Numbered from the stretch's first letter, positions 18,758 to 27,467 are shown. The stretch: 64,000 bases of DNA from Chitinophaga filiformis (GCF_021646545.1 NZ_JAKIRP010000004.1:124001-188000), one strand, 5' to 3'. Notes: generated from the letters alone by a model not told the origin. Translations and numbers: made by a program.

Positions 18758-18859
18758 CCGTCTTGATACCGCTTTGATACCGCTAATCCTACGTTGATCC
18801 TACGTTCATGAACGTAGGATCAACGTAGGATTAGCGGTATCAAAGCGGTATCAAGACGG
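18758..18859. repeat. Perfect 102-base palindrome made of 11-base units
   Basis: Bases 18758-18808 are the exact reverse complement of 18809-18859: 51-base arms with no spacer and no mismatch (axis between 18808 and 18809, in TTCATGAA). Each arm is a run of related 11-base units. CCGTCTTGATA (18758) is followed by CCGCTTTGATA (18769), and ATCCTACGTT occurs twice, 11 bases apart. It is far longer than a terminator stem and has no T-run. It would form a very stable hairpin in RNA and a cruciform in DNA. I cannot name the element. Confidence 0.9.
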
Positions 18860-18886
18860 TATATGGCCACCCTTTACAATGTACTT

Positions 18887-18990
18887 GAGATATAGTAGAG
18901 ATATAGTAGAGATTCGCTCATCCTCCCTTAATCTTCCGTTCACAAAGGGAGGATTAAGGGAGGATGAGCGAATCTCTACTATATCTCTAC
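18887..18990. repeat. Second long hairpin made of 11-base units
   Basis: Arms 18895-18933 and 18952-18990 are exact 39-base reverse complements around an 18-base centre that is itself partly complementary. The 11-base unit GAGATATAGTA occurs twice in tandem (18887 and 18898) followed by a third unit starting GAGAT. AAGGGAGGAT likewise repeats at 11-base spacing on the right side. The unit length matches the neighbouring palindrome although the sequence is unrelated. Confidence 0.9.
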
Positions 18991-19240
18991 TGATGTTAAA
19001 GCCTGTATTGCCCAAAGAAGAGCCAGATTACCCCCATTGGCGACTATTGAACTAAATATCATTCAATTAACTGAAAATCAATAATTAAAACACGCTTCGA
19101 CATATTAAAAATGCGTATTTTCCGCATGACTTTTCTACTTAGCTTTGTCTTGTAATTAGAAAAACGTGTAGTGACCGGGCGAAAGAAAGCGCGCACTTTC
19201 CCCCGCAGTGACGAATGACAACAAGCTCTTTGACATAAAA

Positions 19241-19267
19241 AAAGACCGCCTCCATGAGACGGCCTTT
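19241..19267 (-). terminator. Rho-independent terminator for the 19289-19609 gene
   Basis: On the minus strand the stem AAAGGCCGTCTC pairs with GAGGCGGTCTTT through two G-U pairs and is followed by a run of Ts. It lies 22 bases past the stop codon of the membrane-protein gene. Confidence 0.8.
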
Positions 19268-19288
19268 CTAAAAAATTTTCTGAAAGCG

Positions 19289-19609
19289 TTACTTCTTCTG
19301 CAGCTGATATTTTGGTATCACCAGGAAGTGTACGATGGTGTGAGCTGTTAAAGATAGCACCACCACAATACCGGGAATCAGCAATTGCTTGCCTGGCGTA
19401 TCAAATACGTCCAGTATGGCCGATTCGCTTTTACCAGCAAACAACACAGCCAGTAAGAACAACAGTCCGCCGCTGATCCATAAGGTAAGATGAGAGTAAA
19501 AATATCTCAGCTTCCGGTACCCGCCTTTTCCAAAGGAGGTAAACAGCAGCATAACGTGGGCAATGAAAAATACCAGTGCCAGGGCAACGAGGGAGTTAAA
19601 AGCAGTCAT
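19289..19609 (-). CDS. Small three-helix membrane protein, function unknown
   Basis: 106 residues from the ATG at 19609; ten further upstream codons would need a TTG start and are less likely. Three hydrophobic helices are visible: LVALALVFFIAHVMLLF, LTLWISGGLLFLLAVLFAG and LIPGIVVVLSLTAHTIVHFL. A basic loop (GKGGYRKLRYFYSH) joins the first two. No catalytic motif. It has its own terminator and a preceding gap of about 100 bases, so it may be monocistronic. The upstream c-type cytochrome gene on the same strand could hint at a respiratory-membrane role, but that is weak. Confidence 0.6.
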   Translation of the reverse strand: MTAFNSLVALALVFFIAHVMLLFTSFGKGGYRKLRYFYSHLTLWISGGLLFLLAVLFAGKSESAILDVFDTPGKQLLIPGIVVVLSLTAHTIVHFLVIPKYQLQKK

Positions 19610-19711
19610 AAGTGTCTTTTGAAGTTGTGAGGTTTGCAATAGTTAATACGACAAATAAGTAGATGTATCTATATAAAGATATCGTTTTTAACTATTTCCT
19701 CCAAACACTGC

Positions 19712-20149
19712 TTAGTGCTGCTGAGGCGCTTCCTGTGCCGGTGGTGCAGGCGGTTTGGATGCAGGTTCCTTTTGCCCGTTGTGACAGGTATAACAGGTAA
19801 CCGTCATCATCTGAGCGCCCTTTTCATCTTTACCGGATTTAAAATACTTCTTGTTGATGCGCAGGGTCATTTTCAACATCTCACGGGCTGTTTCCTTTTC
19901 TTCCTTGTCGTCACTGGCAAAATCCATTTTCTTTGGATTGTCTGTCTGTCTGACATGGCAAAAGTCGCATTTTACGCCCAGCGCCTTGTTGTAACTGCGC
20001 ATCTCTTTCTCGAGGTCTTCATGGCTGATGTCTTTAGGCAATACTTTCAGATTCTTTGCTCTTTCTTCCTGCTGCGGTAATGATAGTGAGCATAGTGTCG
20101 CCGCCAGCAACAGGGACAGCGGTACAAAATAAGACCGTTTTAATTGCAT
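19712..20149 (-). CDS. Small secreted dihaem c-type cytochrome
   Basis: 145 residues. A signal peptide (FVPLSLLLAATLCSLSL) is followed by two CxxCH haem-attachment motifs, CDFCH near residue 62 and CYTCH near 120. The surrounding sequence (NLKVLPKDISHEDLEKEMRS; ALGVKCDFCHV) is typical of the small Bacteroidota cytochromes related to the photosynthetic reaction-centre cytochrome c subunit domain, which usually lie in non-photosynthetic bacteria. The C-terminus is a Pro/Ala-rich tail (PASKPPAPPAQEAP). It should be a periplasmic electron carrier; its partner is unknown. No haem lyase or oxidase gene is nearby. Confidence 0.8.
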   Translation of the reverse strand: MQLKRSYFVPLSLLLAATLCSLSLPQQEERAKNLKVLPKDISHEDLEKEMRSYNKALGVKCDFCHVRQTDNPKKMDFASDDKEEKETAREMLKMTLRINKKYFKSGKDEKGAQMMTVTCYTCHNGQKEPASKPPAPPAQEAPQQH

Positions 20150-20361
20150 AACTGTTATAATATTAGCTTCCTTAAATTCAGGCCAGGAACTTACAAAAAA
20201 GTATTTATACTCTTATAATTTATTATATGACTCCCAGTATTTTATGTTTAAGAGAGGGGAAACGGTATCCGAACGTGATGGAGAAATCGCTGTTCTGTAA
20301 GTGAAGATGGGCGGCGGGGTGCTTCGCTCATGCAGCATCACTCGCGTGCTGAGCGTACAAA

Positions 20362-20400
20362 CAGCCTGCTCCCGAAAATTGTAAGAGAAGGAACAGGCTG
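20362..20400 (-). terminator. Possible terminator hairpin downstream of the fucosidase gene
   Basis: CAGCCTGCTCC and GGAACAGGCTG form an 11-base stem with one mismatch, 36 bases past the GH29 stop. The T-run after it on the minus strand is short (TTTG), so the assignment is tentative. Confidence 0.45.
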
Positions 20401-20436
20401 ATGTGCAGTTGTAGGTTTAAAAAAAAATATTTCATC

Positions 20437-21795
20437 TCATCTCAAAGTCAACTCTATCACAGGTATTTCTACCAAAGGTTTTTTTACAGGCAGTGTAAGC
20501 ACAAGATCCTTACTTCCCTGATTTTCCTTTCCAATATACTTTATTTCTGAATTATCGTGCAGGAATTGAACATATTTAACTTTTTGATCAAACCCAGGCA
20601 GCACCAGTTTGCCGAATGGCCATACCAGCACGTGTACATACAATTTGCGGGTTTCAGGATTATAAGTCAGCATGGTGCCGGGAGGCGCCTTGAACTCGTC
20701 CGGTGCCTGCGTACAGCCATATATGGACCTACTGTTCAGCTGCATCCACACACCCATTGCATTTAATGCATCCTTTGCGCGATGGTCGAACTGGCCACGG
20801 GCAGTGGGCCCTACATTCAGCAGCAGGTTACCGCCCTTGCCCACAGAGCCGATTAGCAGCTGTAATAACTGTTCAGGGGTTTTCCAGCTGTCTTCATCGC
20901 GGTGATACCCCCAGGAGCCGGAAAAGGTCTGGCAGGTCTCCCAGGCTACCTTCTTACCATTCACAGTAGGCCAGTCTGATACCACCACCTGCTCTGGTGT
21001 TACGAAGTCAAATCCGTCTTCATAATCGTTCAGGTCTAAACGGTTGTCCACAATAATATTTGGCTGCAGTTTATGCATCATTTTCATCAATTCCGCAGCT
21101 CCCCAGTCATCATGGCCTTTACCATTCTTGCCGGGATAGGAAAAGTCGAGCCACATAATATCGATCTTACCGTATTTCGTCAATAGTTCTCTAACCTGGT
21201 TATGCAGATATTGACGGTACCTGCTCATATCCTTCCCCTGGTTCAATCGCGCATAGGCAGTATCGCTGTCATTAGCCGGCTGCTGCGGATGATGCTTATC
21301 CACAGTAAAATCGGGATGATGCCAGTCCAGCAGGGAATAGTAGAACCCTACCTTTAAACCTTCAGCACGGAAAGCTTCGACCCATTCCTTAACAAGGTCG
21401 CGCTTCGCGGCCGTGTTGGTAGCCTTATAATCGGTGAATTTCGAATCGAACAGGCAGAAGCCCTCGTGATGCTTGGTTGTGATCACTGCATACTTCATAC
21501 CGGCTGCTTTCGCAGCCTTTGCCCATTCTTTCGGATTGTACAGGTCCGGGTTAAATTGTTCAAAATATTTCTGATAATCTTCATTTGTCATCTTCTCATA
21601 CTTCTTCACCCATTCATGACGGGCAGGCAAGGCGTACAAGCCCCAGTGAATGAACATACCAAAGCGGTCATTCGTCCACCAGGCAAGTCTTTTCTCCTGG
21701 TTTCCGGGTTTCTCATAGCCAATTCGTTTCTGTGAAAATGCAAAAGGGCAACAAAATAAGATTGCTGTCAGCAGCAATAAGCAACGTTTTCTCAT
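20437..21795 (-). CDS. Alpha-L-fucosidase, glycoside hydrolase family 29
   Basis: 452 residues from the ATG at 21795, giving a good signal peptide (CLLLLTAILFCCPFAFS). GH29 hallmarks: WWTNDRFGMFIHWGLYALP near residue 38, YAVITTKHHEGFCLFDSKFT near 100, YYSLLDWHHPDF near 150, IDIMWLDFSYPGK near 218 (the Asp is the catalytic nucleophile), and GKGGNLLLNVGPTARG near 330. It releases alpha-linked fucose from glycans after export. It is downstream of, and on the same strand as, the SusCD/DeoR/MurQ cluster, but a hairpin separates them, so it may be a separate unit. Which fucoside it acts on cannot be inferred. Confidence 0.93.
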   Translation of the reverse strand: MRKRCLLLLTAILFCCPFAFSQKRIGYEKPGNQEKRLAWWTNDRFGMFIHWGLYALPARHEWVKKYEKMTNEDYQKYFEQFNPDLYNPKEWAKAAKAAGMKYAVITTKHHEGFCLFDSKFTDYKATNTAAKRDLVKEWVEAFRAEGLKVGFYYSLLDWHHPDFTVDKHHPQQPANDSDTAYARLNQGKDMSRYRQYLHNQVRELLTKYGKIDIMWLDFSYPGKNGKGHDDWGAAELMKMMHKLQPNIIVDNRLDLNDYEDGFDFVTPEQVVVSDWPTVNGKKVAWETCQTFSGSWGYHRDEDSWKTPEQLLQLLIGSVGKGGNLLLNVGPTARGQFDHRAKDALNAMGVWMQLNSRSIYGCTQAPDEFKAPPGTMLTYNPETRKLYVHVLVWPFGKLVLPGFDQKVKYVQFLHDNSEIKYIGKENQGSKDLVLTLPVKKPLVEIPVIELTLR

Positions 21796-21914
21796 AGTGG
21801 AATCAGTGTTTTGAAGGAAAGTAATCCTGTAACATATACCGGACGTTAACAAAATCCGGGGTTCCTAAAATAACAAACTATTCCTGAATAGACAATCCTG
21901 TCTCTAAAATGAAC

Positions 21915-21948
21915 GGAGCCGGAACCTGTATAGATAAGCTCCGGCTCC
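21915..21948. terminator. Hairpin terminator after the SusCD operon
   Basis: GGAGCCGGA (21915-21923) and TCCGGCTCC (21940-21948) form a nine-base stem, 20 bases past the SusD stop. The plus-strand side ends in TTTTT; on the minus strand the T-run is weak, so it may be bidirectional or mainly stabilise the transcript end. Confidence 0.55.
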
Positions 21949-21968
21949 TTTTTAAAGTATCCCCTATC

Positions 21969-23258
21969 CTAAAATGCCGGATCGTCCGGCGTGTTGCTAT
22001 TATCATTCCTTTCTACAAATGGGAATGGCAGCCAGCTACGTTTACGCTCTGCCTCCGGCCTGCCGAATCTGCGCTGGTCTTCCAGTTCAAGTCCGCTCAT
22101 GAACAGTTCTATATGACGATGCTTGTAGATCAGCTCCAGCAGTCTGTTTTTTGTGGCCGCTACTTCCCCGGTCAATCCTGCTCCTACACCAAACGCATCT
22201 TCAGATGGTTGTTTGGTCACCACTTTGTTCAATTCCAGCAAACCGTTTATCAGGTCGTCTTTACGCGCATAACATTCCGCTTTGATCAACGTGATCTCAC
22301 CTGGGAGATATACAGGAATACTCTGTGTGGTGGCGGTAAAGAATCCTTTCACCCGAAAACGCGGATTGGCGCCGATACCTACATAAAAGGGCACTCGTTT
22401 GTCTGCAGGATCAGGTTGCAGTCCTACAGGAAGTCCCATTGCAGAATCCACCACCTGGTAAATATTGTTGGTAGCTGTGACCAGTGTGAAGATCGGGTTC
22501 GTGATCAGTGAATTGTAGTTGAAGGTAGAATAAGCAGTTACCTGGTTGGCAGCAGCCAGGGCAACATCATAATCGCCTGCAAACAAAGCGTAACGCGCCT
22601 TCAGCGCATACAGGGCATTCACAATATCTATACCCGCAGGTATATTTGCTTTGAAACCTGCACTGATAGCATTGGCATTCACAACGGCCAGCGCATTATC
22701 AAGTACACGCACTGCTTTCCTGTATCCTTCCTGGCTGGTGATGAATGGTACATCGACACCGACAGTGTCCGGAACGTGTGTCCAGAACATCGAAATATTA
22801 CCCAGTGCCAGCGCCTTATATATGGAAGCATAAGCAATCACACCACTGGCATAACCCGGCTCTGTGATCACACTATTCGTAGCATTGAGTACGCGGTTGG
22901 CATCAAAAATGATCTTGTTCGATACTGCCCACATTCCTGTAACAACGGCATTCGTATTCTGCACCGCTGAGGCGCCCGTATTGAGCTGGCCTTCATCTGC
23001 GTTACCTGCGTTGACAACATAAGTGCCGCGGGTCAGCAGACTGGCGGTGGCGATCGAAGTATATAAAGTACTTGTCCTATTGGCAGTGTACCAGTTCTGC
23101 AACCCTACGGCTACATCTGTCAATGCATTGGCGGTACTGACAGCATCATCTGAAGCTGGTCCTGAGGGATCTGTATATTCTTTTTTACAGGATGCAGCCA
23201 CTAATAGCAGCATGCCCGCCAGAAAAGAACGACTGTATTTATTGAGATACATTTTCAT
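21969..23258 (-). CDS. SusD/RagB-like outer-membrane lipoprotein (short, divergent)
   Basis: 429 residues, shorter than the two other SusD proteins in the window (487 and 503). Lipoprotein signal FLAGMLLLVAASC followed by KKEYTDPSG. The helical SusD-type core is visible (VNALYALKARYALFAGDYDV near 215; ITLIKAECYARKDDLINGLL near 320), as is the C-terminal signature YKHRHIELFMSGLELEDQRR. It partners the SusC encoded 18 bases upstream. Linkage to a DeoR-type regulator and AnmK/MurQ suggests an amino-sugar or muropeptide ligand; that is inference from neighbourhood only. Confidence 0.85.
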   Translation of the reverse strand: MKMYLNKYSRSFLAGMLLLVAASCKKEYTDPSGPASDDAVSTANALTDVAVGLQNWYTANRTSTLYTSIATASLLTRGTYVVNAGNADEGQLNTGASAVQNTNAVVTGMWAVSNKIIFDANRVLNATNSVITEPGYASGVIAYASIYKALALGNISMFWTHVPDTVGVDVPFITSQEGYRKAVRVLDNALAVVNANAISAGFKANIPAGIDIVNALYALKARYALFAGDYDVALAAANQVTAYSTFNYNSLITNPIFTLVTATNNIYQVVDSAMGLPVGLQPDPADKRVPFYVGIGANPRFRVKGFFTATTQSIPVYLPGEITLIKAECYARKDDLINGLLELNKVVTKQPSEDAFGVGAGLTGEVAATKNRLLELIYKHRHIELFMSGLELEDQRRFGRPEAERKRSWLPFPFVERNDNSNTPDDPAF

Positions 23259-23276
23259 AAAATACTTTTTGATGAT

Positions 23277-26200
23277 TTAGAATCTGGCGCGAAGCGCTAC
23301 ATTATATGTCCTGGGAGCAGGCACACTACCGAAATCAATACCACGCAATACGGTGCTTTGTCCTGCCGCATTCACCTCAGGGTCATATCCTTTGTAGTTA
23401 TCCCACGAATACAGGTTACGGCCGCCTACGCTGAGTGTTAGATCGCTCAGACCTTTGATCTTACCGAAGTTATAGCTGAAGGCCACTTCTCTCAGTTTCA
23501 CAAAAGAACCATCATCTATTCTCCATTCCTGGATATTGTAATTCCCCGCAATGAATCCACGGGGCAGGAGTCCCAGGTCTTCCTGTTCTGCTATCTTACC
23601 ATTGTCCACACCTTGCCTTGTTCTGAAATCAGCGTTAAATACATCTACGCCCTGTACAATGTCCAGCTGTGTATGCAGGCTCAATCTCTTATAGCTGAAA
23701 TCGTTGGTGAGGGTACCTGTCCAATCCGGGTTAGGATCGCCTATTTTCCGTTGTAAAGCAGTTACGCCTGTAGTAGGTGGCAATCCGGTATTTGGATCTC
23801 TTGCGGGCGTGTAAGAGAATGGTGATTGCTGCACACCTGCTTCTGTAACAGGAACACCATTAGGTTTTGTCAGCTTGTTACCACTGGCATCACGGGCGAA
23901 GAAGGTACCATAAAAGAAGCCTATAGGCTGACCGTTAGCAATAGCAACAGGCGCGCCACTCACAGTAGAATACAGGAGGATGGATTGTCCGATGTCGAGT
24001 GCTTTGTTCCTGTTACGGTTGAAGATAGCAGTCATGTCCCAGTTGAAACTTTTGCTCTTCACAGGCGCTACATTTAATACAACTTCGAAACCTTTATTGG
24101 AAAGTGAACCAATGTTATCCAGGCGGGTGCTGTAACCCTGTGTTGGTGCAATAGCGCGGGCTATCAGCAGGTCTTCCACTTTCTTGCTGTAGTAGTTAAC
24201 GGAGAGATTGATACGGTTGTCCCAGAAGGCGAGATCTGTACCAAACTCCAGTTCCTGTTGTCTTTCAGGTTTGATATCAGGGTTGGTGTAAGTGGTTGGT
24301 GAGGTGAAAGATGCAGCACCGATAAAGGCCACGGCCCTGTAGGTATTAAAACGGCCATAGGCAGGAATACCCGTCAGGTTACCCGACTGCCCATAAGCAG
24401 CCCTGAGTTTGAACAGGTTCCACCAGTTGGATACATTCAATGATTTCCAGTAATCGGTACCTGACAATACATAACTACCACTCAGTTTTGTATAGATCTG
24501 GTTCCGCTCATCCTCACCAAATACGGAAGAACCATCCATTCTCAAAGCACCGGTGATGAAGAGCTGATCGCGGTATTTAAAGTTCTGCTGTATGTACTGA
24601 CCAGAAATAGACAAACGGGTACGCTCGTCGGCACCGGTGATAGGCGTAGCAGCGCCGCTTACTGTCTGCACAAACGGAGGCAAGCCCCTACCCTGTTGCA
24701 GGGAATAATGCCCACGCTGGTATTGCAGGGAATATCCTACCTGCGTTACAGACGCCAGATCGGATGTGATCTGCGCATCATAGGTAACATTCACATCATG
24801 ATTGATCAGAAAGGAATTATTGATACCTGTACTGGCGTAACCATTCTGGGTAGGATCGAGTGTGGCGCCTCCACCAAAGAAACCAAGGCTTACATTATAT
24901 GCAAAAGGAGGAATAAAGGTGGTACCGTCCTGGCTGTAGTTATCAATACCCATGTGATAGTCAATTGTCAGGTTCTTGATTGGCGTCAGCTTAATGCCAG
25001 CGCCGGCAATCAACCTGCTGGTCTGTTGTTGCTGCTGAAAATCCTCGATAACAGAAACAGGATTAACACGTCCGCGTTCTCCTACTGCCAGCAGATTACC
25101 CAATGAATTACGCTGGTGGATATCGTAATAGTTGCCAATGATGGTTACTGAGTTGGTCGGAGAAAAGAAAGAGTTGCCATCAGGTTTTTCGTTCGTTTTA
25201 CTGTAGATGTAGTTCATGGTAGCATTAAAGCTGATCCACTTGTTAAGCTCCTGATCGAGGTTCAGGCGGAAGCTGTAACGGTTGAAATCAGTATTTCTCA
25301 CAATACCCTGATTGTACAGATAGCTGGCAGATGCATAATATCTTGTTTTATTCTGCCCACCTGTTACTGACACATTATTGTCTGTACCGATGCCTGTGCG
25401 GAAGATATAGTCCTGGTAATCGTAACGTTTTACCGGAGTAGTGCGCAAGATAGTATCTGTGAGGATCGTTTGTGTAGATACATCGGGGGTGCCACCAAAC
25501 TTAACAGGCGCCTGGTTTACGTCGAGTTTCTTACGCAGCTCGTTCACATTAAAGCCGGTAGAGAAGCTAACCACCGGTGCACCTCCTTTACCTTTCTTTG
25601 TAAAGATCTGCACCACACCTGCATTGGCGCGTGAGCCATAGATAGCAGCGGCAGCAGCACCATTCAGTACTTCAATGCTTTCAATATCTGCAGGATTGAT
25701 ATCTACCATACGGTTCTGACCAACGTTACCCGCGAAGTTGCCGCCAGCATAAGAAGCATCTGCGTTTGTTACGCGGGTGGTAGAGTTATCAATGATCACT
25801 CCATCGATAATATACAATGGTTCAGTAGAACCGCTGATAGTACTGATACCACGCAGCTTCACAGACATACCACCTGCAGGGTCGCCGGAGTTTTGTGTGA
25901 TCTGCGCACCCGCAGTTTTACCTTGCAATGCTGTCAAGACGTTGCCTGTAGCACCTTTGGAGAGTTCATCCGACTTTACTGTGCTGATATAGGTACCTAA
26001 TTGTTTACGCGTAGTACCGAGAGAAGCACCTGTTACCACAACTTCATCCAGTTTGGACACAGAAGTGGCTAACTGTTGGTTGAGTGTATAGGATGTGGCA
26101 GTACCAACTGTTATCACGCCTTCTGTCTGAGTAAAGCCTATCCCTGTGAATACCAGTGTGTAACTGCCGGGCTTAAGATCAGCGTTGATAGTATAGACGC

Positions 26201-26399
26201 CATCTATTGAGGTGGTAGCACCCAGTTTGGTTCCTTTGATAGTCACAGTGATACCGGGCAGGGTAGCGCCCGTTTCATCTGTCACTTTACCCGACAGCTT
26301 CACCTGCGCAAAAGCAGTAAAGGCAGTAAGGCATTGCATGACCAGCAAAAGCAGCAGATACCTGCATCTGGTGCGCCGGAATAATTGATAAATTCTCAT
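23277..26399 (-). CDS. SusC/RagA TonB-dependent outer-membrane transporter
   Basis: 1040 residues. A signal peptide (YLLLLLVMQCLTAFTAFA) is followed by a carboxypeptidase-regulatory-like domain at about 33-108 (LSGKVTDETGATLPGITVTI), and the linker DEVVVTGASLGTTRK. The plug is at about 120-230 (SVKLRGISTI; EPLYIIDGVIID), and the barrel ends APRTYNVALRARF. There is no STN domain. The first codons and upstream region are duplicated, in degraded form, 160 bases upstream (see repeat at 26381-26700). It forms an operon with SusD, and a DeoR-family gene precedes it on the same strand. Confidence 0.94.
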   Translation of the reverse strand: MRIYQLFRRTRCRYLLLLLVMQCLTAFTAFAQVKLSGKVTDETGATLPGITVTIKGTKLGATTSIDGVYTINADLKPGSYTLVFTGIGFTQTEGVITVGTATSYTLNQQLATSVSKLDEVVVTGASLGTTRKQLGTYISTVKSDELSKGATGNVLTALQGKTAGAQITQNSGDPAGGMSVKLRGISTISGSTEPLYIIDGVIIDNSTTRVTNADASYAGGNFAGNVGQNRMVDINPADIESIEVLNGAAAAAIYGSRANAGVVQIFTKKGKGGAPVVSFSTGFNVNELRKKLDVNQAPVKFGGTPDVSTQTILTDTILRTTPVKRYDYQDYIFRTGIGTDNNVSVTGGQNKTRYYASASYLYNQGIVRNTDFNRYSFRLNLDQELNKWISFNATMNYIYSKTNEKPDGNSFFSPTNSVTIIGNYYDIHQRNSLGNLLAVGERGRVNPVSVIEDFQQQQQTSRLIAGAGIKLTPIKNLTIDYHMGIDNYSQDGTTFIPPFAYNVSLGFFGGGATLDPTQNGYASTGINNSFLINHDVNVTYDAQITSDLASVTQVGYSLQYQRGHYSLQQGRGLPPFVQTVSGAATPITGADERTRLSISGQYIQQNFKYRDQLFITGALRMDGSSVFGEDERNQIYTKLSGSYVLSGTDYWKSLNVSNWWNLFKLRAAYGQSGNLTGIPAYGRFNTYRAVAFIGAASFTSPTTYTNPDIKPERQQELEFGTDLAFWDNRINLSVNYYSKKVEDLLIARAIAPTQGYSTRLDNIGSLSNKGFEVVLNVAPVKSKSFNWDMTAIFNRNRNKALDIGQSILLYSTVSGAPVAIANGQPIGFFYGTFFARDASGNKLTKPNGVPVTEAGVQQSPFSYTPARDPNTGLPPTTGVTALQRKIGDPNPDWTGTLTNDFSYKRLSLHTQLDIVQGVDVFNADFRTRQGVDNGKIAEQEDLGLLPRGFIAGNYNIQEWRIDDGSFVKLREVAFSYNFGKIKGLSDLTLSVGGRNLYSWDNYKGYDPEVNAAGQSTVLRGIDFGSVPAPRTYNVALRARF

Positions 26400-26700
26400 A
26401 ACTGATGTTTAAATAGTAAGCGAAATGTAATGGCATGGATATCCCCCGTCACTCAGGAGTATTTTTCCCGAATAACTGATTGACCACACATTGGTTGATA
26501 AACGCGTTTACATGTACAATGAATTCCCGTTATAACCGGGATAGTTAATAAGTTCTCATAACTGATTTTTAAAAGTTAAGCCATCAATATCAGAATAGAT
26601 ACTTCCCGGCATCCGGGAATATCCGCTATGAATAAAGATTGATTACAGGCTGGTTGATAAGCTGTTTAGATAGTTCAATAGATTCCCGGAATGTGCCGGG
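26381..26700 (-). repeat. Degenerate tandem duplication spanning the susC start region
   Basis: Two 160-base copies, 26381-26540 and 26541-26700. TTCTCATAACTGAT is identical at 26393 and 26553. Other shared stretches are TGGTTGATAA near 26491/26651 and a hairpin of the form ATTCCCG...CCGGG near 26523/26683. The downstream copy (by transcription) contains the real susC ATG; the upstream copy has an ATG followed by a stop after three codons. A partial third hairpin occurs in the upstream copy near 26633. Confidence 0.75.
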
Positions 26701-26720
26701 AACTGTAATAGCTGTTTTAT

Positions 26721-27467
26721 TTATAAAATCTGAATACCCTTTTTCTTATATGGCTGCAATTTCTTAGCATCTGGTGGCAGCTCAGTGATTAATATATCTA
26801 TCTCATCCACATCACAGATCTTTAACTGTTCGGACGTGTCCATTTTTTCTGAAATGGTCAATACCACTACTTTCTTAGCAGTGCTGATCATGGCCCTTTT
26901 CACCTGTACTACATCCCAGTCATTGTCGGTTAACCCATCTTCTACATCAATAGCATTGTTTCCAAGGAAACACAGGTCAGCTTTGATCATTTTTATCTTT
27001 GAAATAGCCTCTCCTCCTACTGTGATCTTTGATCCTTTGGATAGTTTATCACCTATCACGATCACTTCTATATTCGGGTGATTGGCATATTCAAAAGCAG
27101 CAGGGAGGCTTACGGTGATGAAAGTGGCCTGCAGATCTCTGGGTAGCACGCGGGCCAGCTCTGCGATCGTAGTCCCCCCTGTAGTTAATACAAACATACC
27201 GTCGTGTATTAGTTCGACGGCTTTTAAAGCTATGGTCTTTTTATCTTTTACCGCGTATACATCCTGCGATGTTATACCCTGATGAAATGAATTGGAAAGC
27301 GCGCCGCCATGCACTTTTATGATCTTACCCTCCTGTGCTAACTCCGCAAGATCACGGCGGATAGTATCTTCCGATACCTGTATCTGTTCACTCAGATGAG
27401 AAGACAACACCTTGTTATGCAAGTTTACCTGATGAAGTATGTATGCGTGGCGTTCTTCCTTTAACAT
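26721..27467 (-). CDS. DeoR-family transcriptional regulator
   Basis: 248 residues. An N-terminal winged helix-turn-helix (LSSHLSEQIQVSEDTIRRDL, then AELAQEGKIIKVHGGALSN) carries the DeoR signature. The C-terminal sensor domain from about residue 75 has the phosphosugar-binding-like loop FVLTTGGTTIAELARVL and later DLCFLGNNAIDVEDGLTDND. These regulators usually sense a phosphorylated sugar. It lies between the SusCD pair and anmK-murQ-symporter on the same strand, so MurNAc-6-phosphate or GlcNAc-6-phosphate is a reasonable guess for the effector. Possible targets are the AAAAACGCA repeats at 31114-31190. Confidence 0.93.
   Translation of the reverse strand: MLKEERHAYILHQVNLHNKVLSSHLSEQIQVSEDTIRRDLAELAQEGKIIKVHGGALSNSFHQGITSQDVYAVKDKKTIALKAVELIHDGMFVLTTGGTTIAELARVLPRDLQATFITVSLPAAFEYANHPNIEVIVIGDKLSKGSKITVGGEAISKIKMIKADLCFLGNNAIDVEDGLTDNDWDVVQVKRAMISTAKKVVVLTISEKMDTSEQLKICDVDEIDILITELPPDAKKLQPYKKKGIQIL

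Larger units (their letters stand above)
18682..19240. other. Intergenic stretch with two long hairpins
   Basis: About 560 bases without a plausible gene. It holds a perfect 102-base palindrome (18758-18859) and a second hairpin (18887-18990), both built of 11-base units, separated by 27 bases. The remainder (18991-19240) shows no recognised gene or RNA. Confidence 0.7.

Noticed and set aside
18700..19000. CRISPR array as an explanation for the 11-base repeats
   Set aside because: Units are too short, there are no unique spacers and the arrangement is a palindrome rather than direct repeats with spacers; no cas genes nearby.
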